Positions 8,402-17,435 are shown, counted from the stretch's first letter. The stretch is 64,000 bases of DNA from JAKFDI01 sp044508835 (GCA_044508835.1 JBIQHD010000002.1:1-64000), one strand, 5' to 3'. Notes: generated by a model from the letters alone, not told the origin. Numbers and translations: made by a program.

Positions 8402-8423
8402 GCCGGCCGGGGCCGGGGCAGGT

Positions 8424-8501
8424 TCAGCGGAAGAAGAACCAGAGCACCAGCAGCACGACCCCCGGGACGCCCAACAGCCATGCGATGAAGTACTTGCCCA
8501 T
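8424..8501 (-). CDS. 25-residue single-pass membrane microprotein
   Basis: A 25-residue peptide beginning MGKYFIAWLLG and ending VLWFFFR: almost entirely a single hydrophobic helix with a short polar start and an Arg at the end. AAGGA lies about eight bases upstream of the ATG, which supports translation. Similar tiny hydrophobic proteins are known in proteobacteria as stress-linked membrane peptides, but I cannot name the family. It lies between a small gene on the other strand and the SlyB-like gene, which is on the same strand just upstream. Confidence 0.55.
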   Translation of the reverse strand: MGKYFIAWLLGVPGVVLLVLWFFFR

Positions 8502-8539
8502 GTGTCCGATCCTTGGTTGAAAAGTGTGATGGCGCCGCG

Positions 8540-8854
8540 TCAGCGCGGCTCCAGCGCGCCGTCGACGACGATCACGCGCTGGCCGGGAAAGAGCGCGCGG
8601 TCGGCGGCGTAGCCGAACTCGCGCGTGCGGCCGTCGTCGAGCTCGACGACGTAGCGGTAGGGCGCCGGCGTGGCGTCGTCCACGCGGTCCACGGCGCGGA
8701 TGACGCCCGTGGCCATGCGGTCGTCGCGCAGCAGCTGCGCCACCTCGACCGTGCCGTCCGGCGGCCCGCCCAGGCTGAGCACGAGCGCACCCGCCGCGGC
8801 GCCGGAGGCCAGCACCAGCGTCGGGATCAGGCGTCTCGGACGGGGCGGGTTCAT
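8540..8854 (-). CDS. small membrane-anchored protein with SlyB-like C-terminal module
   Basis: 104 residues. The N-terminus is basic (MNPPRPRR) followed by a hydrophobic stretch of about 20 residues (LIPTLVLASGAAAGALVLSL), a signal anchor or uncleaved signal peptide without a lipobox. The rest is a compact beta-type domain; YRYVVELDDGRTREFGYAADRALFPGQRVIVVDG resembles the end of SlyB-type envelope proteins. Probably faces the periplasm. Same strand as the 25-residue gene downstream (38-base gap). Confidence 0.6.
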   Translation of the reverse strand: MNPPRPRRLIPTLVLASGAAAGALVLSLGGPPDGTVEVAQLLRDDRMATGVIRAVDRVDDATPAPYRYVVELDDGRTREFGYAADRALFPGQRVIVVDGALEPR

Positions 8855-8898
8855 GGCCGGTGATCGGCAATCGGCATGCCCTGCGATGCCTGCGCACG

Positions 8899-8912
8899 GG
8901 AATGGGGCTTGC
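8899..8912 (+). promoter_or_regulatory. weak sigma-54 promoter-like element for the Gly/Tyr-rich gene
   Basis: GGAATG-GGGC-TTGC: GG-N10-GC spacing and a perfect TTGC, but two mismatches in the -24 half. The GC is 78 bases before ATG 8990. Listed because nearly every small gene in this region has such an element; alone it would not convince. Confidence 0.3.
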
Positions 8913-8989
8913 CCGATCCGGGGCAGGCGCGCCGTGCATGCAGCGCACGACACGGCCGCGGTCCAGGCCCATTCACCCAAGGAGTGCAC

Positions 8990-9859
8990 ATGCAACAGCG
9001 TCATTCGAATGAACGGGGTTCCGAAAGCGGCGCCGGCTACGGCGACGACGACCGCTTCGCGAGCGGCGGCTCCCGCACCCCGGCGGGCAGCAACTACGGC
9101 GACTACGCGCCCGAGCGCAGCGGCGCCGACGCGGGCTACGGCTACGGCGCCACGGGCAGCGCCGGCTACGGCCGCGCCGGCATGGGCGACTACTACACCG
9201 GCGGCAGCAACTGGGACGAGGCGCGCGACGACCCGTGGCGCGTCCCGCGCGGCGGCGGCTACGGAAGCGGGGGCGGCCATGGCCATGGCCCGCGCGAGCA
9301 CGAGGTGCGCGGCCGCCGGCTGCAGCAGGGCGGCGGCTACGGCCAGCAGTACGGCGGCTACGGCTCGCAGGCCGAGTACACCGGCCCGTCGCGCGGCGGC
9401 CAGGGCATGCACTCGTCCGGCGGCGGCCGCCCGGGCCAGTCGCCGGGCAGCCGCGGCTACGGCTACGGCGAAGGCACGGAATGGGGCGGCCACGAGTACG
9501 GCGAGTACGGCCGGCGGCAGGCCGCGGCCGGCGGCGGCGACACCGGCGCGCGCGAGCACCTGCACGACCCCGACTACCACGAGTGGCGCGAGCGCCAGCT
9601 GCGCGCCCTCGACGACGACTACCGCGCCTGGCGCCAGGAGCGCTACCAGAAGTTCTCCGACGAGTTCACCCAGTGGCGCCAGGGCCGCCAGGCGCAGGGC
9701 GGCACCGGCTCCCCCGGCGTGGCCTCCAGCACCGCTGCCGGCGCGTCGTCGGCAGCGACCAACCCGTACGCGGCCAGCGGCGCGTCGTCCCAGACCGGCA
9801 GCCGCTCCACCGGCCCCTCGGTGGACAAGAGCTCGCCCGAGGGCGACAAGTCGCGCTAG
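8990..9859 (+). CDS. Gly/Tyr-rich low-complexity protein with SDEF-type helical tail
   Basis: 289 residues, strong RBS AAGGAG. Residues 10-190 are dominated by Gly, Tyr, Ser, Arg and Gln in repeats such as GYG, GGYG and YGGYGSQ, a composition typical of disordered, prion-like or glycine-rich stress proteins. Residues about 190-235 form a charged, Trp-containing helical segment (HEWRERQLRALDDDYRAWRQERYQKFSDEF) and the end is Ser/Thr/Ala-rich. No signal peptide or membrane segment. Proteins with this YRAWRQERY...F tail occur in Burkholderiales near stress genes, but the function is not known to me. Possible condensate-forming or DNA/RNA-associated role is inference only. Confidence 0.7.
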   Translation: MQQRHSNERGSESGAGYGDDDRFASGGSRTPAGSNYGDYAPERSGADAGYGYGATGSAGYGRAGMGDYYTGGSNWDEARDDPWRVPRGGGYGSGGGHGHGPREHEVRGRRLQQGGGYGQQYGGYGSQAEYTGPSRGGQGMHSSGGGRPGQSPGSRGYGYGEGTEWGGHEYGEYGRRQAAAGGGDTGAREHLHDPDYHEWRERQLRALDDDYRAWRQERYQKFSDEFTQWRQGRQAQGGTGSPGVASSTAAGASSAATNPYAASGASSQTGSRSTGPSVDKSSPEGDKSR

Positions 9860-9938
9860 CTGAACGCCGTCGGGCACATGCCGCGGACCCGGCCCCGCCG
9901 GTCCGCGGGCATGGCGCGCGGGGGCCGGATCCCGGGGC

Positions 9939-10544
9939 TCAGAAGTTGTAGCGCACGCCCAGGGTCGTCGCCATCACGCCGCGGCGCCCGGTGCCCGGGA
10001 AGCGCAGGTTGTGGCGCTCCCATTCCAGCACCGCGGTCCAGTTGCGGTTGATGTCGAAGCCGCCGCCGATCGCGATCGACGGCCCGAGGCCGTTGCGCGT
10101 GCCCGGCGTGACGCCGGAACCGGCGGCCGCGCTCACCTTGGTGCGGCCGTAGGTGGCGCCGAGCTTGCCGTAGAGGCGGAAGCTCTCGCCCACCGGCAGC
10201 GTGCCGACCAGGCTCAGGTTCAGGCCCTGGGCCTCGGTGGTGCCGCCAGCGCGCCCGACGTCGCCGAACTCCATGTAGCCGAGCTCCACGCCGAGCCACG
10301 GGTTGACCGAGGCGCCGGTGTAGACCTTCCAGGCCGTGTCGTGGTCGTCGCAGCCGAAGCCGGTGCCGCAGGCGCTGTCGTAGTCGGAGCGCCCGACATT
10401 CAGGCCGACGTAGCCGGCGCTGGTACCGGGCAGCCAGGAGCTGCGGTCGCCCGTCGTGCGCGCCTGGGCGGCGGCCGTGCCGGCCGCGCCGAGCAGGGCG
10501 ACGGCGAGCGTCACGCCGGCGAGGGTCTTCAGGGAAGCTTTCAT
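9939..10544 (-). CDS. outer-membrane beta-barrel protein
   Basis: 201 residues. An N-terminal signal peptide (KASLKTLAGVTLAVALLGAAGTAAA, cleavage near AQA) precedes alternating amphipathic strands (YVGLNVGRSDYD, VKVYTGASVNPWLGVELGYMEFG, FRLYGKLGATYGRTKVS, WTAVLEWERHNLRF) and an OmpA/OmpW-type C-terminal signature GVRYNF with the terminal Phe used for barrel insertion. About eight strands are expected. Start at the second ATG (10544) because GGAGAG lies six bases before it; the first ATG at 10550 would sit on the RBS. The -24/-12-like element lies 58 bases upstream. Probably a small envelope barrel rather than a porin. Confidence 0.8.
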   Translation of the reverse strand: MKASLKTLAGVTLAVALLGAAGTAAAQARTTGDRSSWLPGTSAGYVGLNVGRSDYDSACGTGFGCDDHDTAWKVYTGASVNPWLGVELGYMEFGDVGRAGGTTEAQGLNLSLVGTLPVGESFRLYGKLGATYGRTKVSAAAGSGVTPGTRNGLGPSIAIGGGFDINRNWTAVLEWERHNLRFPGTGRRGVMATTLGVRYNF

Positions 10545-10601
10545 GGGCATCTCTCCGTCGAATGGGTGCCGGCGTGCGGCCGGCAGTGGACGAGAGATGC
10601 G

Positions 10602-10615
10602 GCAATCGATGTACC
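10602..10615 (-). promoter_or_regulatory. sigma-54 promoter-like element for the beta-barrel gene
   Basis: On the minus strand GGTACA-TCGA-TTGC, GG-N10-GC spacing, two mismatches in the -24 half and a perfect TTGC. The GC is 58 bases before ATG 10544, the same geometry as at the hemerythrin gene. Confidence 0.45.
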
Positions 10616-10634
10616 CCGCGCCGCCGCGGCGGCG

Positions 10635-10841
10635 TCAGGGCTGCGGCGCGGGCGAGGCCGGGTCGGGGCCCGTCTGGCTGCCGGTGGCGGGCAGCGCGCC
10701 GCCTTCGCCTTCCCAGGTCTGCTCCTCGGTCGGCTGGGCCTGCGCCCGTTCGGCCTGGCGCTGGCGCGCCTGCTGGCGCAGCGACCACAGCGTGCCGGAG
10801 ACCACGGCCACGATGGCCAGACGAACGATGCTGATCGCCAT
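10635..10841 (-). CDS. small single-pass membrane protein
   Basis: 68 residues: a short N-terminal hydrophobic helix (ISIVRLAIVAVVSGTLWSL), a basic, Gln-rich amphipathic segment (RQQARQRQAERAQAQ) and a Pro/Gly-rich acidic tail. AAGGG is seven bases before ATG 10841, which decides this start over the upstream ATG in frame. A perfect -24/-12-like core lies 54 bases upstream. The protein would be anchored in the inner membrane with its tail outside or inside depending on orientation. No family recognised. Confidence 0.6.
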   Translation of the reverse strand: MAISIVRLAIVAVVSGTLWSLRQQARQRQAERAQAQPTEEQTWEGEGGALPATGSQTGPDPASPAPQP

Positions 10842-10894
10842 GTCGATACCCTTGCTCGCACTTCGCGCGGCCATTGCGGCCGCGCCGTCGAGGG

Positions 10895-10908
10895 GCAACG
10901 CACGTGCC
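10895..10908 (-). promoter_or_regulatory. sigma-54 promoter-like element (exact core) for the small membrane protein
   Basis: On the minus strand GGCACG-TGCG-TTGC, an exact match to the conserved core with GG-N10-GC spacing. GC to ATG 10841 is 54 bases. Confidence 0.6.
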
Positions 10909-11068
10909 CGCGCCTTGGCGCCGGCCGGCATGGGGGCGCCGCATCCCGCCGGGGTGTGCCGCGCTGATGCGGCTGGTAACACCCGTTGCGCCTGTACGGA
11001 ATCGTTGCGTTCGGCAAGATTTGCCGGGCTGGGGCGTCGCCTCCGCGCCCTTGCCTGGGGCGGCGCGT

Positions 11069-11082
11069 GGCACGGCGCTTGC
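11069..11082 (+). promoter_or_regulatory. sigma-54 promoter-like element (full consensus) for the response regulator
   Basis: GGCACG-GCGC-TTGC preceded by T, i.e. the full TGGCACG-N4-TTGC consensus. GC to ATG 11120 is 38 bases. Best match in the window. Confidence 0.65.
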
Positions 11083-11119
11083 CTCGGAACCGGTTCAGGC
11101 AGGCGCCGCGGACCGAGAG

Positions 11120-11608
11120 ATGCCCGATTTCGCTTCTTCCATCGACCACTTTTCCGGCGAGCCGGACGAAGCGTATCGGCATGTCCTGTATGCCGAGGAC
11201 CACCCCGTGAACGTGCTGTTGATGCAGGGCCTGCTGGCCCAGCGGCCCGCGGTGCACCTGACGGTGGCCGACAGCGGCGAGGAGGCCCTGCGCCTGGCGC
11301 GCGAGCACGCGCCGCACCTGTTGCTGCTCGACCTGCACCTGCCCGACTGCAACGGCGCCGAGCTCCTCGAGCGCCTGCGGGCCGTTCCCGCCCTGGCGCG
11401 CGTGCCGGCGGTGGCGGTCACGGCCGACGACGACGTCCGCCTCGAGGGCACCAGCTTCCTCGAGGCCTGGAACAAGCCCCTCGACCTGTACGCCACCTTG
11501 CGGCGCCTGGACGCCCTGCTCGAACTCGGCGGCCCCGCCGAGCGGCGCGTCCGCTGGCCGGCGCAGGGCGGCGGCTTCCGCGGCGAGCGCCTGCGCGGGC
11601 TGTTCTGA
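11120..11608 (+). CDS. single-domain response regulator (REC)
   Basis: 162 residues containing one receiver domain (about 20-140): acidic pair E26/D27 in YAEDHPVN, phosphoacceptor D71 in LLLLDLHLPDCNG, conserved Thr in VAVTADDD and Lys in AWNKPLD. No output domain, so it would act by protein contact or as a phosphate relay partner, as in CheY- or Spo0F-like proteins. The last 20 residues are basic (Arg/Gly-rich). A consensus sigma-54 promoter element lies just upstream, so its expression would need an NtrC-type activator such as the one encoded at 12030-13418. Likely partners are the hybrid kinase at 6284 or the ABC-kinase-receiver fusion at 14287; both are guesses. Confidence 0.85.
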   Translation: MPDFASSIDHFSGEPDEAYRHVLYAEDHPVNVLLMQGLLAQRPAVHLTVADSGEEALRLAREHAPHLLLLDLHLPDCNGAELLERLRAVPALARVPAVAVTADDDVRLEGTSFLEAWNKPLDLYATLRRLDALLELGGPAERRVRWPAQGGGFRGERLRGLF

Positions 11609-11654
11609 GCCTGCGCGCACGGCGGCCCGTCGTCCGATATCGAAACGACAAGAA

Positions 11655-11722
11655 CCGTTCGGGCCGAGGTATCGAAGCCCCCGTGTGCGCCGAGAGGCAC
11701 GTCGATACCTCAGTGCGAACGG
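11655..11722. repeat. inverted repeat of the CGAACGG family
   Basis: Left arm CCGTTCGGGCCGAGGTATCGA (first 20 shown plus one) at 11655-11675 and right arm TCGATACCTCAGTGCGAACGG-type at 11702-11722 are near-complementary and can form a long hairpin. Same family as 20697-20761. Placed after the response regulator stop; may serve as a terminator. Confidence 0.6.
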
Positions 11723-11781
11723 GTTTGCAATGGCCGCCTCGCCCCACCGACCTCCCCGACCGAACCGTCCCAGGAGTTCCG

Positions 11782-12003
11782 ATGAAGCCCAGCCGCCTCC
11801 ACAGCCTCGCCATGGAAGACGAGGCCCGCGATGACGAGATCCTGCGCCGCCACGGCAGCCATGCCGACGACGGCGACGCGGCGCCGCGCGAGCGCAGCGC
11901 GCTGGCGCGCACCCGGCCGCGCGGCGCGCAGGAGGACGACGCCCCGCGGGCCGCCTCGCGCCACGGCCGCGCCGAGGGCCGGCGCGCCGGCTCCCGGCGC
12001 TGA
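11782..12003 (+). CDS. small charged protein of unknown function
   Basis: 73 residues, very rich in Arg, Asp, Ala and His (for example DEARDDEILRRHGSHADD and a basic end GRAEGRRAGSRR). AGGAG six bases before ATG 11782 supports translation. No signal, no membrane helix, no recognised domain; probably disordered. It runs towards the activator gene on the opposite strand, 26 bases away. No -24/-12-like element was seen directly upstream; the repeat 11655-11722 lies there instead. Confidence 0.55.
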   Translation: MKPSRLHSLAMEDEARDDEILRRHGSHADDGDAAPRERSALARTRPRGAQEDDAPRAASRHGRAEGRRAGSRR

Positions 12004-12029
12004 GCGGCGCCCCGCCGGCGCCGGCGGGT

Positions 12030-13418
<1,389 letters not shown>

Positions 13419-13684
13419 GGTGTTTCCTTTTCTGTGTCATCGAGAGAGGCCCGGGACCCGCTTCGGCACCGCGCCGCGCGCAGTCTGGGAAGGCCTTGGA
13501 GAGATCGGTGCGCGCGGGCGCCATGCCGTGCGGACCGCAGTGCCGGCAAGGCGGCAACGAAGTGAATCCATTATGGCGAACGACCTGTTCACGCGGTGCG
13601 TAGTCCTTTCAATGCGGTGCGCTTTCCGGAAGGGGCGCGGGTGTCGTTTCTACAAAGCCCGGTAAGCGATGCCGACGCGCCCCG

Positions 13685-14197
13685 TCACGGGCCGGCGACG
13701 AGCCGGTCCTGCGCGCGGGCCTCGGCATGGCGCTGCTTGGCGATGGCGCGCAGGTTGGCGGCGACGGCGAGCGAGAACGCCTCGTCGAAGAACATGTGCG
13801 CGCCGCTGGCGGCCACCACGATGCCGTCGAGCCACACGCCGCCCCACAGCAGGCCGTCGCCCTCGCGCAGCAGGTGTGCACGCTCGTGCTGCAGGCGGTG
13901 GCTGTCCATGCCGTGCAGCCAGCACAGGCGGGCCTTGGCGCGCGCGAAGGCGGCGTAGTCGGCGTCCCAGCGGCTGCGGTCGCCGACGGCGTGCTCCAGC
14001 AGCACCGCCTGCTCGAAGCTGGCGTCGCCCGGCCGCAGCGCCGGATCCATCACGACGACGTGGAAGAAGCCGCTGCCGCACACCCGCGGGTCGGGCACGG
14101 CGCGCTCGATCATCGGCAGCGCCAGGTCGAGCGCGGCCCGCGCGGCGGCGGCATCGGCGAAATGGCTGCCGGCGGGGCCGGCGCGGGAGCGGTTCAT
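13685..14197 (-). CDS. protein of unknown function, faint GlcG/HbpS resemblance
   Basis: 170 residues, soluble. An N-terminal helix (AAAARAALDLALPMIERAV) is followed by beta-rich segments; the C-terminal half (GDGLLWGGVWLDGIVVAASGAHMFFDEAFSLAVAANLRAIAKQR) recalls the end of GlcG/HbpS-type domains, where a glycine-rich strand and a final helix close the fold. The match is weak and I would not transfer a function. A sigma-54-like element lies 56 bases upstream. It sits between the activator gene and the ABC-kinase fusion gene, all on the same strand. Confidence 0.6.
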   Translation of the reverse strand: MNRSRAGPAGSHFADAAAARAALDLALPMIERAVPDPRVCGSGFFHVVVMDPALRPGDASFEQAVLLEHAVGDRSRWDADYAAFARAKARLCWLHGMDSHRLQHERAHLLREGDGLLWGGVWLDGIVVAASGAHMFFDEAFSLAVAANLRAIAKQRHAEARAQDRLVAGP

Positions 14198-14252
14198 GGG
14201 GTTCCCCGGACGCGAGGCGATCCGTCCGACACGGATCGAAGCGGCTCAAGGA

Positions 14253-14266
14253 GCAAGGAACGGGCC
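14253..14266 (-). promoter_or_regulatory. sigma-54 promoter-like element for the gene at 13685-14197
   Basis: On the minus strand GGCCCG-TTCC-TTGC followed by T: GG-N10-GC spacing with one core mismatch (A to C). GC to ATG 14197 is 56 bases. It sits in the 89-base gap after the ABC fusion gene. Confidence 0.45.
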
Positions 14267-14286
14267 TGTTCCCGCCGCGGCGGGGC

Positions 14287-17043
14287 CTACGCGCGCCCGG
14301 TCAGGGCGGCGAGGGTGCCGCGCAGCGTCCGCGCGTCCACCGGCTTGGCCAGGTGCGCCTGGAACCCGGCCATCAGCGCGCGGAGGCGGTCGTCCGGCTG
14401 GGCGAGGCCGGTGAGGGCGATGGCGGGCATGCGCGCGTCCAGCGGCACGCCGCGCTCGGCCTCGATCTGGCGGATGCGGCGCACGACGGCATGGCCGTCC
14501 TCCTCGCCGAGGGCGATGTCGCAGAGGAGCGCGTCGGGCCAGTCGGCCGTGCCGTGGCCTTCCAGCCAGGCGAGCGCCGCCCGGCCGGTGGTGAAGGTGC
14601 GCAGCGCCACCTCGTCCAGCGCCAGCAGCGACTGCAGCGCGTCGAGCGCGTCCTCGCGGTCGTCGACGGCGACGAGCCGCAGCCCCGCGAGCGAGGCCTC
14701 GGGCGGCGGCGCGGCGGCGGCCGGCCCGGGCGCGGCGGTGCCGGCCGGCGCGGCGCGCAGCGGCAGCTCGACGACGTAGCGCGTGCCGTGCGTGGCCGAG
14801 GGCGGCTCGACGGCAAAGCGCCCGCCCTGGCGCTCGATGGTCGAGCGCATGGCCAGCGGGTCGAGCGGCGGGTCCTCCTCCGGCACCGGACTCGCCGGCG
14901 CATCCGCCCGCGCCGGCCTGCCGCCGGCCACCGACAGCCGCGCATGGTCGCCGGCGCGCGCCAGGCGCAGCTCGATGCGGCCCTGCGCCGGCGTGTCCTG
15001 CAGCGCCCGCAGGCACAGGTCGCGCACCGCCTGCGCGAGCGTGCCCGGGTCGCCCTCGACGGTGGCGTTCTCCAGGTCGACGTCGGCGTACAGGCGCACG
15101 CCGCGCGCGTCGGTGGCGGCGCGCAGGCCCTCGACGGCGCCGGCGATCAGGATCGCCAGGTTCACCGGCTGGCGCGCGAGGCGGCGCTCCAGGCGCTCGA
15201 GCTGCTGCTGCTGGCGCTGCAGGTTCCACAGCTGCGCGTAAAGGCCGTCGCGCTCGAGCAGCGCCTCGTGCCGCCCGCGCTCGACGACGCGGCCGCGGTC
15301 CATCACCGCGATCTCGTCGGCGTTGACGATGGTGGACAGGCGGTGGGCGATGATGAGCGTGGTGCGCCCGCGCGAGATGCGGTCGAGCTCGGCCTGGATG
15401 GCGCGCTCGGCGCGCGTGTCCAGCGCCGAGGTGGCCTCGTCGAAGATCATGATCGGCGGGTTCTTCAGGAAGGCGCGCGCGATGGCGATGCGCTGCTTCT
15501 CGCCGCCCGAGAGCTTGAGCCCGCGCTCGCCGACGACGGTGTCGTACTGCTGCGGCAGCGTCAGGATGAACTCGTGCACCTGCGCCGCCTTCGCCGCCTC
15601 GATCACCTCGGCCAGGCCGGCGCCGAGGCGGCCGTAGGCGATGTTGTAGGCGATGGTGTCGTTGAACAGCACCGTGTCCTGCGGCACCACGCCGATGGCG
15701 TCGCGCAGGCTCGCCAGGCGCACCTCGCGCAGGTCCTGGCCGTCGATGGCGATGCGCCCGGGCGAATCCGCCGGCACGTCGTACAGGCGCAGCAGCAGCC
15801 GCGCGAGCGTCGACTTGCCCGAGCCGCTGCCGCCCACCACCGCCAGCGTGCGGCCGGCGCCGATGGCCAGGCTCACGTCGTCGAGGATCTGCCGGCCGGG
15901 CTCGTAGCCGAAGCTCACGTGCTCGAAGCGCACCGCGCCGCCGCGGGCTTCGAGCGGCGGCGCGTTCGGCCGGTCGGCGATCTCCGCGCGCTGCCCGAGC
16001 AGGGCGAACAGGTTCTCGGTGTTCACCAGCGCGTCGCGCGCCTGGCGGAAGACGAAGCCGAGCGCGTTCAGCGGCAGGCAGATCTGGATCACGTAGGTGT
16101 TGACCAGCACCAGGTCGCCCACCGTCATCGCGCCGCGCGCCGTCTCCTGGCCGGCGAGCAGCATCACCGCGGCCACGCCGGTGGCGATGATGGCGCTCTG
16201 GCCGATGTGCAGCAGCGACAGCGCGCGCTGGTTGCCGACGTGGTTCTCGACCCACTGCGCGCAGATCTCGGCATAGCGGCGGCGCTCGAAGTCCTCGCGC
16301 GCGTAGGTCTTGACCGTCTCGTAGTTGATGAGGCTGTCGACCATGCGGCCGTTGGCGCGCGAGTCCATCTCGTTGACGGCGCGCTGGTGCAGCGCGCGCC
16401 GGTCGGTGAGCGTCGTCGTGAAGCCGGCGTATACGAAGAAGGTCAGCATGATGACCAGCGTGAACCACAGGCTGTAGCCGGCCATCATCACCCCGAGCAC
16501 CGCGGCGAACTCCACCAGCGTGGGCACCACGGTGAACAGGCCCGCGCCGAGCAGGAAGCCGATGCCGCTGGTGCCGCGCTCCACGTCGCGGATCAGCGAG
16601 CCGGTGTTGCGCTGCACGTGGAACTTCGGCGACAGGCTCAGCAGGTGCGCGAAGGTGCGCTCGGCGAAGGCCGTCACCGTGCGCTGCGTGACGCGCGCGA
16701 ACACCAGGTCGCGCAGCTCGGTGAACAGCGTGCCGGTGAAGCGCAGCAGCGCGTACGACAGCAGCAGGAACACCGGCAGGGCGATGACGTAGGGCGCGGC
16801 CTGCAGCGGGGCGGCGGCGCCTTCGCCCACCGCGGCGGCCATCGACCGCGGGTCGCTGAAGCGGTCGATGATGGCCTTGAGCACCAGCGGCACGCCCACG
16901 CCCGCGAGCTTGGCGAGCACCAGCAGCGCGAGCGCGGCCAGCGTGCGCCGCCGATGCCGCCACACCGCCTGCCAGAGCTCGGCGAACACCTTCCGTGCAT
17001 TGACGCCTGCGGTCGCCATCCGGCGCGCGGTCGCAATCGACAT
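14287..17043 (-). CDS. Atm1-type ABC exporter fused to kinase-like ATPase and receiver domains
   Basis: 918 residues. Residues 25-330 are the six-helix membrane domain with the Atm1/ABCB7-type segment PLNALGFVFRQARDALVNTENLF. The NBD (370-600) is complete: Walker A GGSGSGKST 404-412, Q-loop VVPQD, signature LSGGE 511-515, Walker B IMIFDEATSALD 531-542, H-loop His 567. After a Gln-rich helix, residues 625-762 look like a degenerate GHKL ATPase: the final IERQGGRFAVEP...GTRYVVELPL is kinase-like, but the N- and G1-boxes are not recognisable and there is no HisKA His. Residues 788-915 form a receiver with DD near 795, D842 in LLCDIALGEEDG, T878 and K900. Atm1 relatives export glutathione-linked or metal compounds. 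The start (17043) lacks a clear RBS; 17019 is an alternative. Confidence 0.88.
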   Translation of the reverse strand: MSIATARRMATAGVNARKVFAELWQAVWRHRRRTLAALALLVLAKLAGVGVPLVLKAIIDRFSDPRSMAAAVGEGAAAPLQAAPYVIALPVFLLLSYALLRFTGTLFTELRDLVFARVTQRTVTAFAERTFAHLLSLSPKFHVQRNTGSLIRDVERGTSGIGFLLGAGLFTVVPTLVEFAAVLGVMMAGYSLWFTLVIMLTFFVYAGFTTTLTDRRALHQRAVNEMDSRANGRMVDSLINYETVKTYAREDFERRRYAEICAQWVENHVGNQRALSLLHIGQSAIIATGVAAVMLLAGQETARGAMTVGDLVLVNTYVIQICLPLNALGFVFRQARDALVNTENLFALLGQRAEIADRPNAPPLEARGGAVRFEHVSFGYEPGRQILDDVSLAIGAGRTLAVVGGSGSGKSTLARLLLRLYDVPADSPGRIAIDGQDLREVRLASLRDAIGVVPQDTVLFNDTIAYNIAYGRLGAGLAEVIEAAKAAQVHEFILTLPQQYDTVVGERGLKLSGGEKQRIAIARAFLKNPPIMIFDEATSALDTRAERAIQAELDRISRGRTTLIIAHRLSTIVNADEIAVMDRGRVVERGRHEALLERDGLYAQLWNLQRQQQQLERLERRLARQPVNLAILIAGAVEGLRAATDARGVRLYADVDLENATVEGDPGTLAQAVRDLCLRALQDTPAQGRIELRLARAGDHARLSVAGGRPARADAPASPVPEEDPPLDPLAMRSTIERQGGRFAVEPPSATHGTRYVVELPLRAAPAGTAAPGPAAAAPPPEASLAGLRLVAVDDREDALDALQSLLALDEVALRTFTTGRAALAWLEGHGTADWPDALLCDIALGEEDGHAVVRRIRQIEAERGVPLDARMPAIALTGLAQPDDRLRALMAGFQAHLAKPVDARTLRGTLAALTGRA

Positions 17044-17064
17044 GCCCGTGCGGCGCCGGCCACG

Positions 17065-17078
17065 GGCGCGAATCTTGC
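17065..17078 (+). promoter_or_regulatory. sigma-54 promoter-like element for the gene at 17112
   Basis: GGCGCG-AATC-TTGC, GG-N10-GC spacing, one core mismatch (A to G). GC to ATG 17112 is 34 bases. Lies in the short divergent gap next to the ABC fusion start. Confidence 0.4.
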
Positions 17079-17111
17079 CGCTCGACGCTGCCCAGCCACA
17101 GGAGGCCCGCG

Positions 17112-17435
17112 ATGAAGGACAGACGCCAGGTCAAGCAGGAAGCCGAACGCCTCGAAGCCAAGGGCCGCCGGCCCGAGGACAGGGTGCCGACCTACCAGGA
17201 GCTGCTGGACGACTCGCTCGACCAGACCTTTCCCGCCAGCGACCCCATCTCGCCCAGCGCCGCCATGCACGCCGAGAAGCAGGTGAAGACCGGCAAGGAC
17301 GGCCGCGACTGGCAGCTCAAGCCCGGCGCCGACACCGCGCAGCGGCCCAAGGAGGCGCCGGCCGCGAAGAAGGCCGCCAAGACCGCCCGGGCCGCCTCCG
17401 CCGAAGGCCCGGCCCGGGCGCGCACCCGCCGCTGA
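17112..17435 (+). CDS. small protein with LDQTFPASDPIS motif and Lys/Ala/Arg-rich tail
   Basis: 107 residues; AGGAGG seven bases before the ATG. The central segment DDSLDQTFPASDPISPSAA is a motif I recognise from short proteobacterial proteins of unknown function, often near stress genes. The N-terminus is helical and charged (VKQEAERLEAKGRRPEDRV); the last 35 residues are a histone-H1-like run of Lys, Ala and Arg that could bind nucleic acid. Preceded by a sigma-54-like element and followed, 131 bases on, by the CBS protein gene. Confidence 0.65.
   Translation: MKDRRQVKQEAERLEAKGRRPEDRVPTYQELLDDSLDQTFPASDPISPSAAMHAEKQVKTGKDGRDWQLKPGADTAQRPKEAPAAKKAAKTARAASAEGPARARTRR

Noticed and set aside
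8867..8880. Minus-strand GGCATG-CCGA-TTGC element before the SlyB-like gene
   Set aside because: It has the right spacing, but the GC is only 13 bases from the start codon, so the mRNA would start at the ATG. Kept out of the list as likely chance.
13419..13684. Possible 36-codon frame starting ATGGCGAACGACCTG near 13573
   Set aside because: No ribosome binding site, odd composition and no known relative; the 266-base gap appears non-coding.
14287..17043. Frameshift-joined pair of an ABC exporter gene and a hybrid kinase gene
   Set aside because: The frame is continuous through the Gln-rich linker with no internal start or RBS at the junction, so a true fusion is more likely, though read data were not available.
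17033..17046. Minus-strand GGCATG-TCGA-TTGC at the start codon of the ABC fusion
   Set aside because: It overlaps the presumed ATG at 17043; it would be useful only if the real start were further downstream, for which no ribosome binding site was found.
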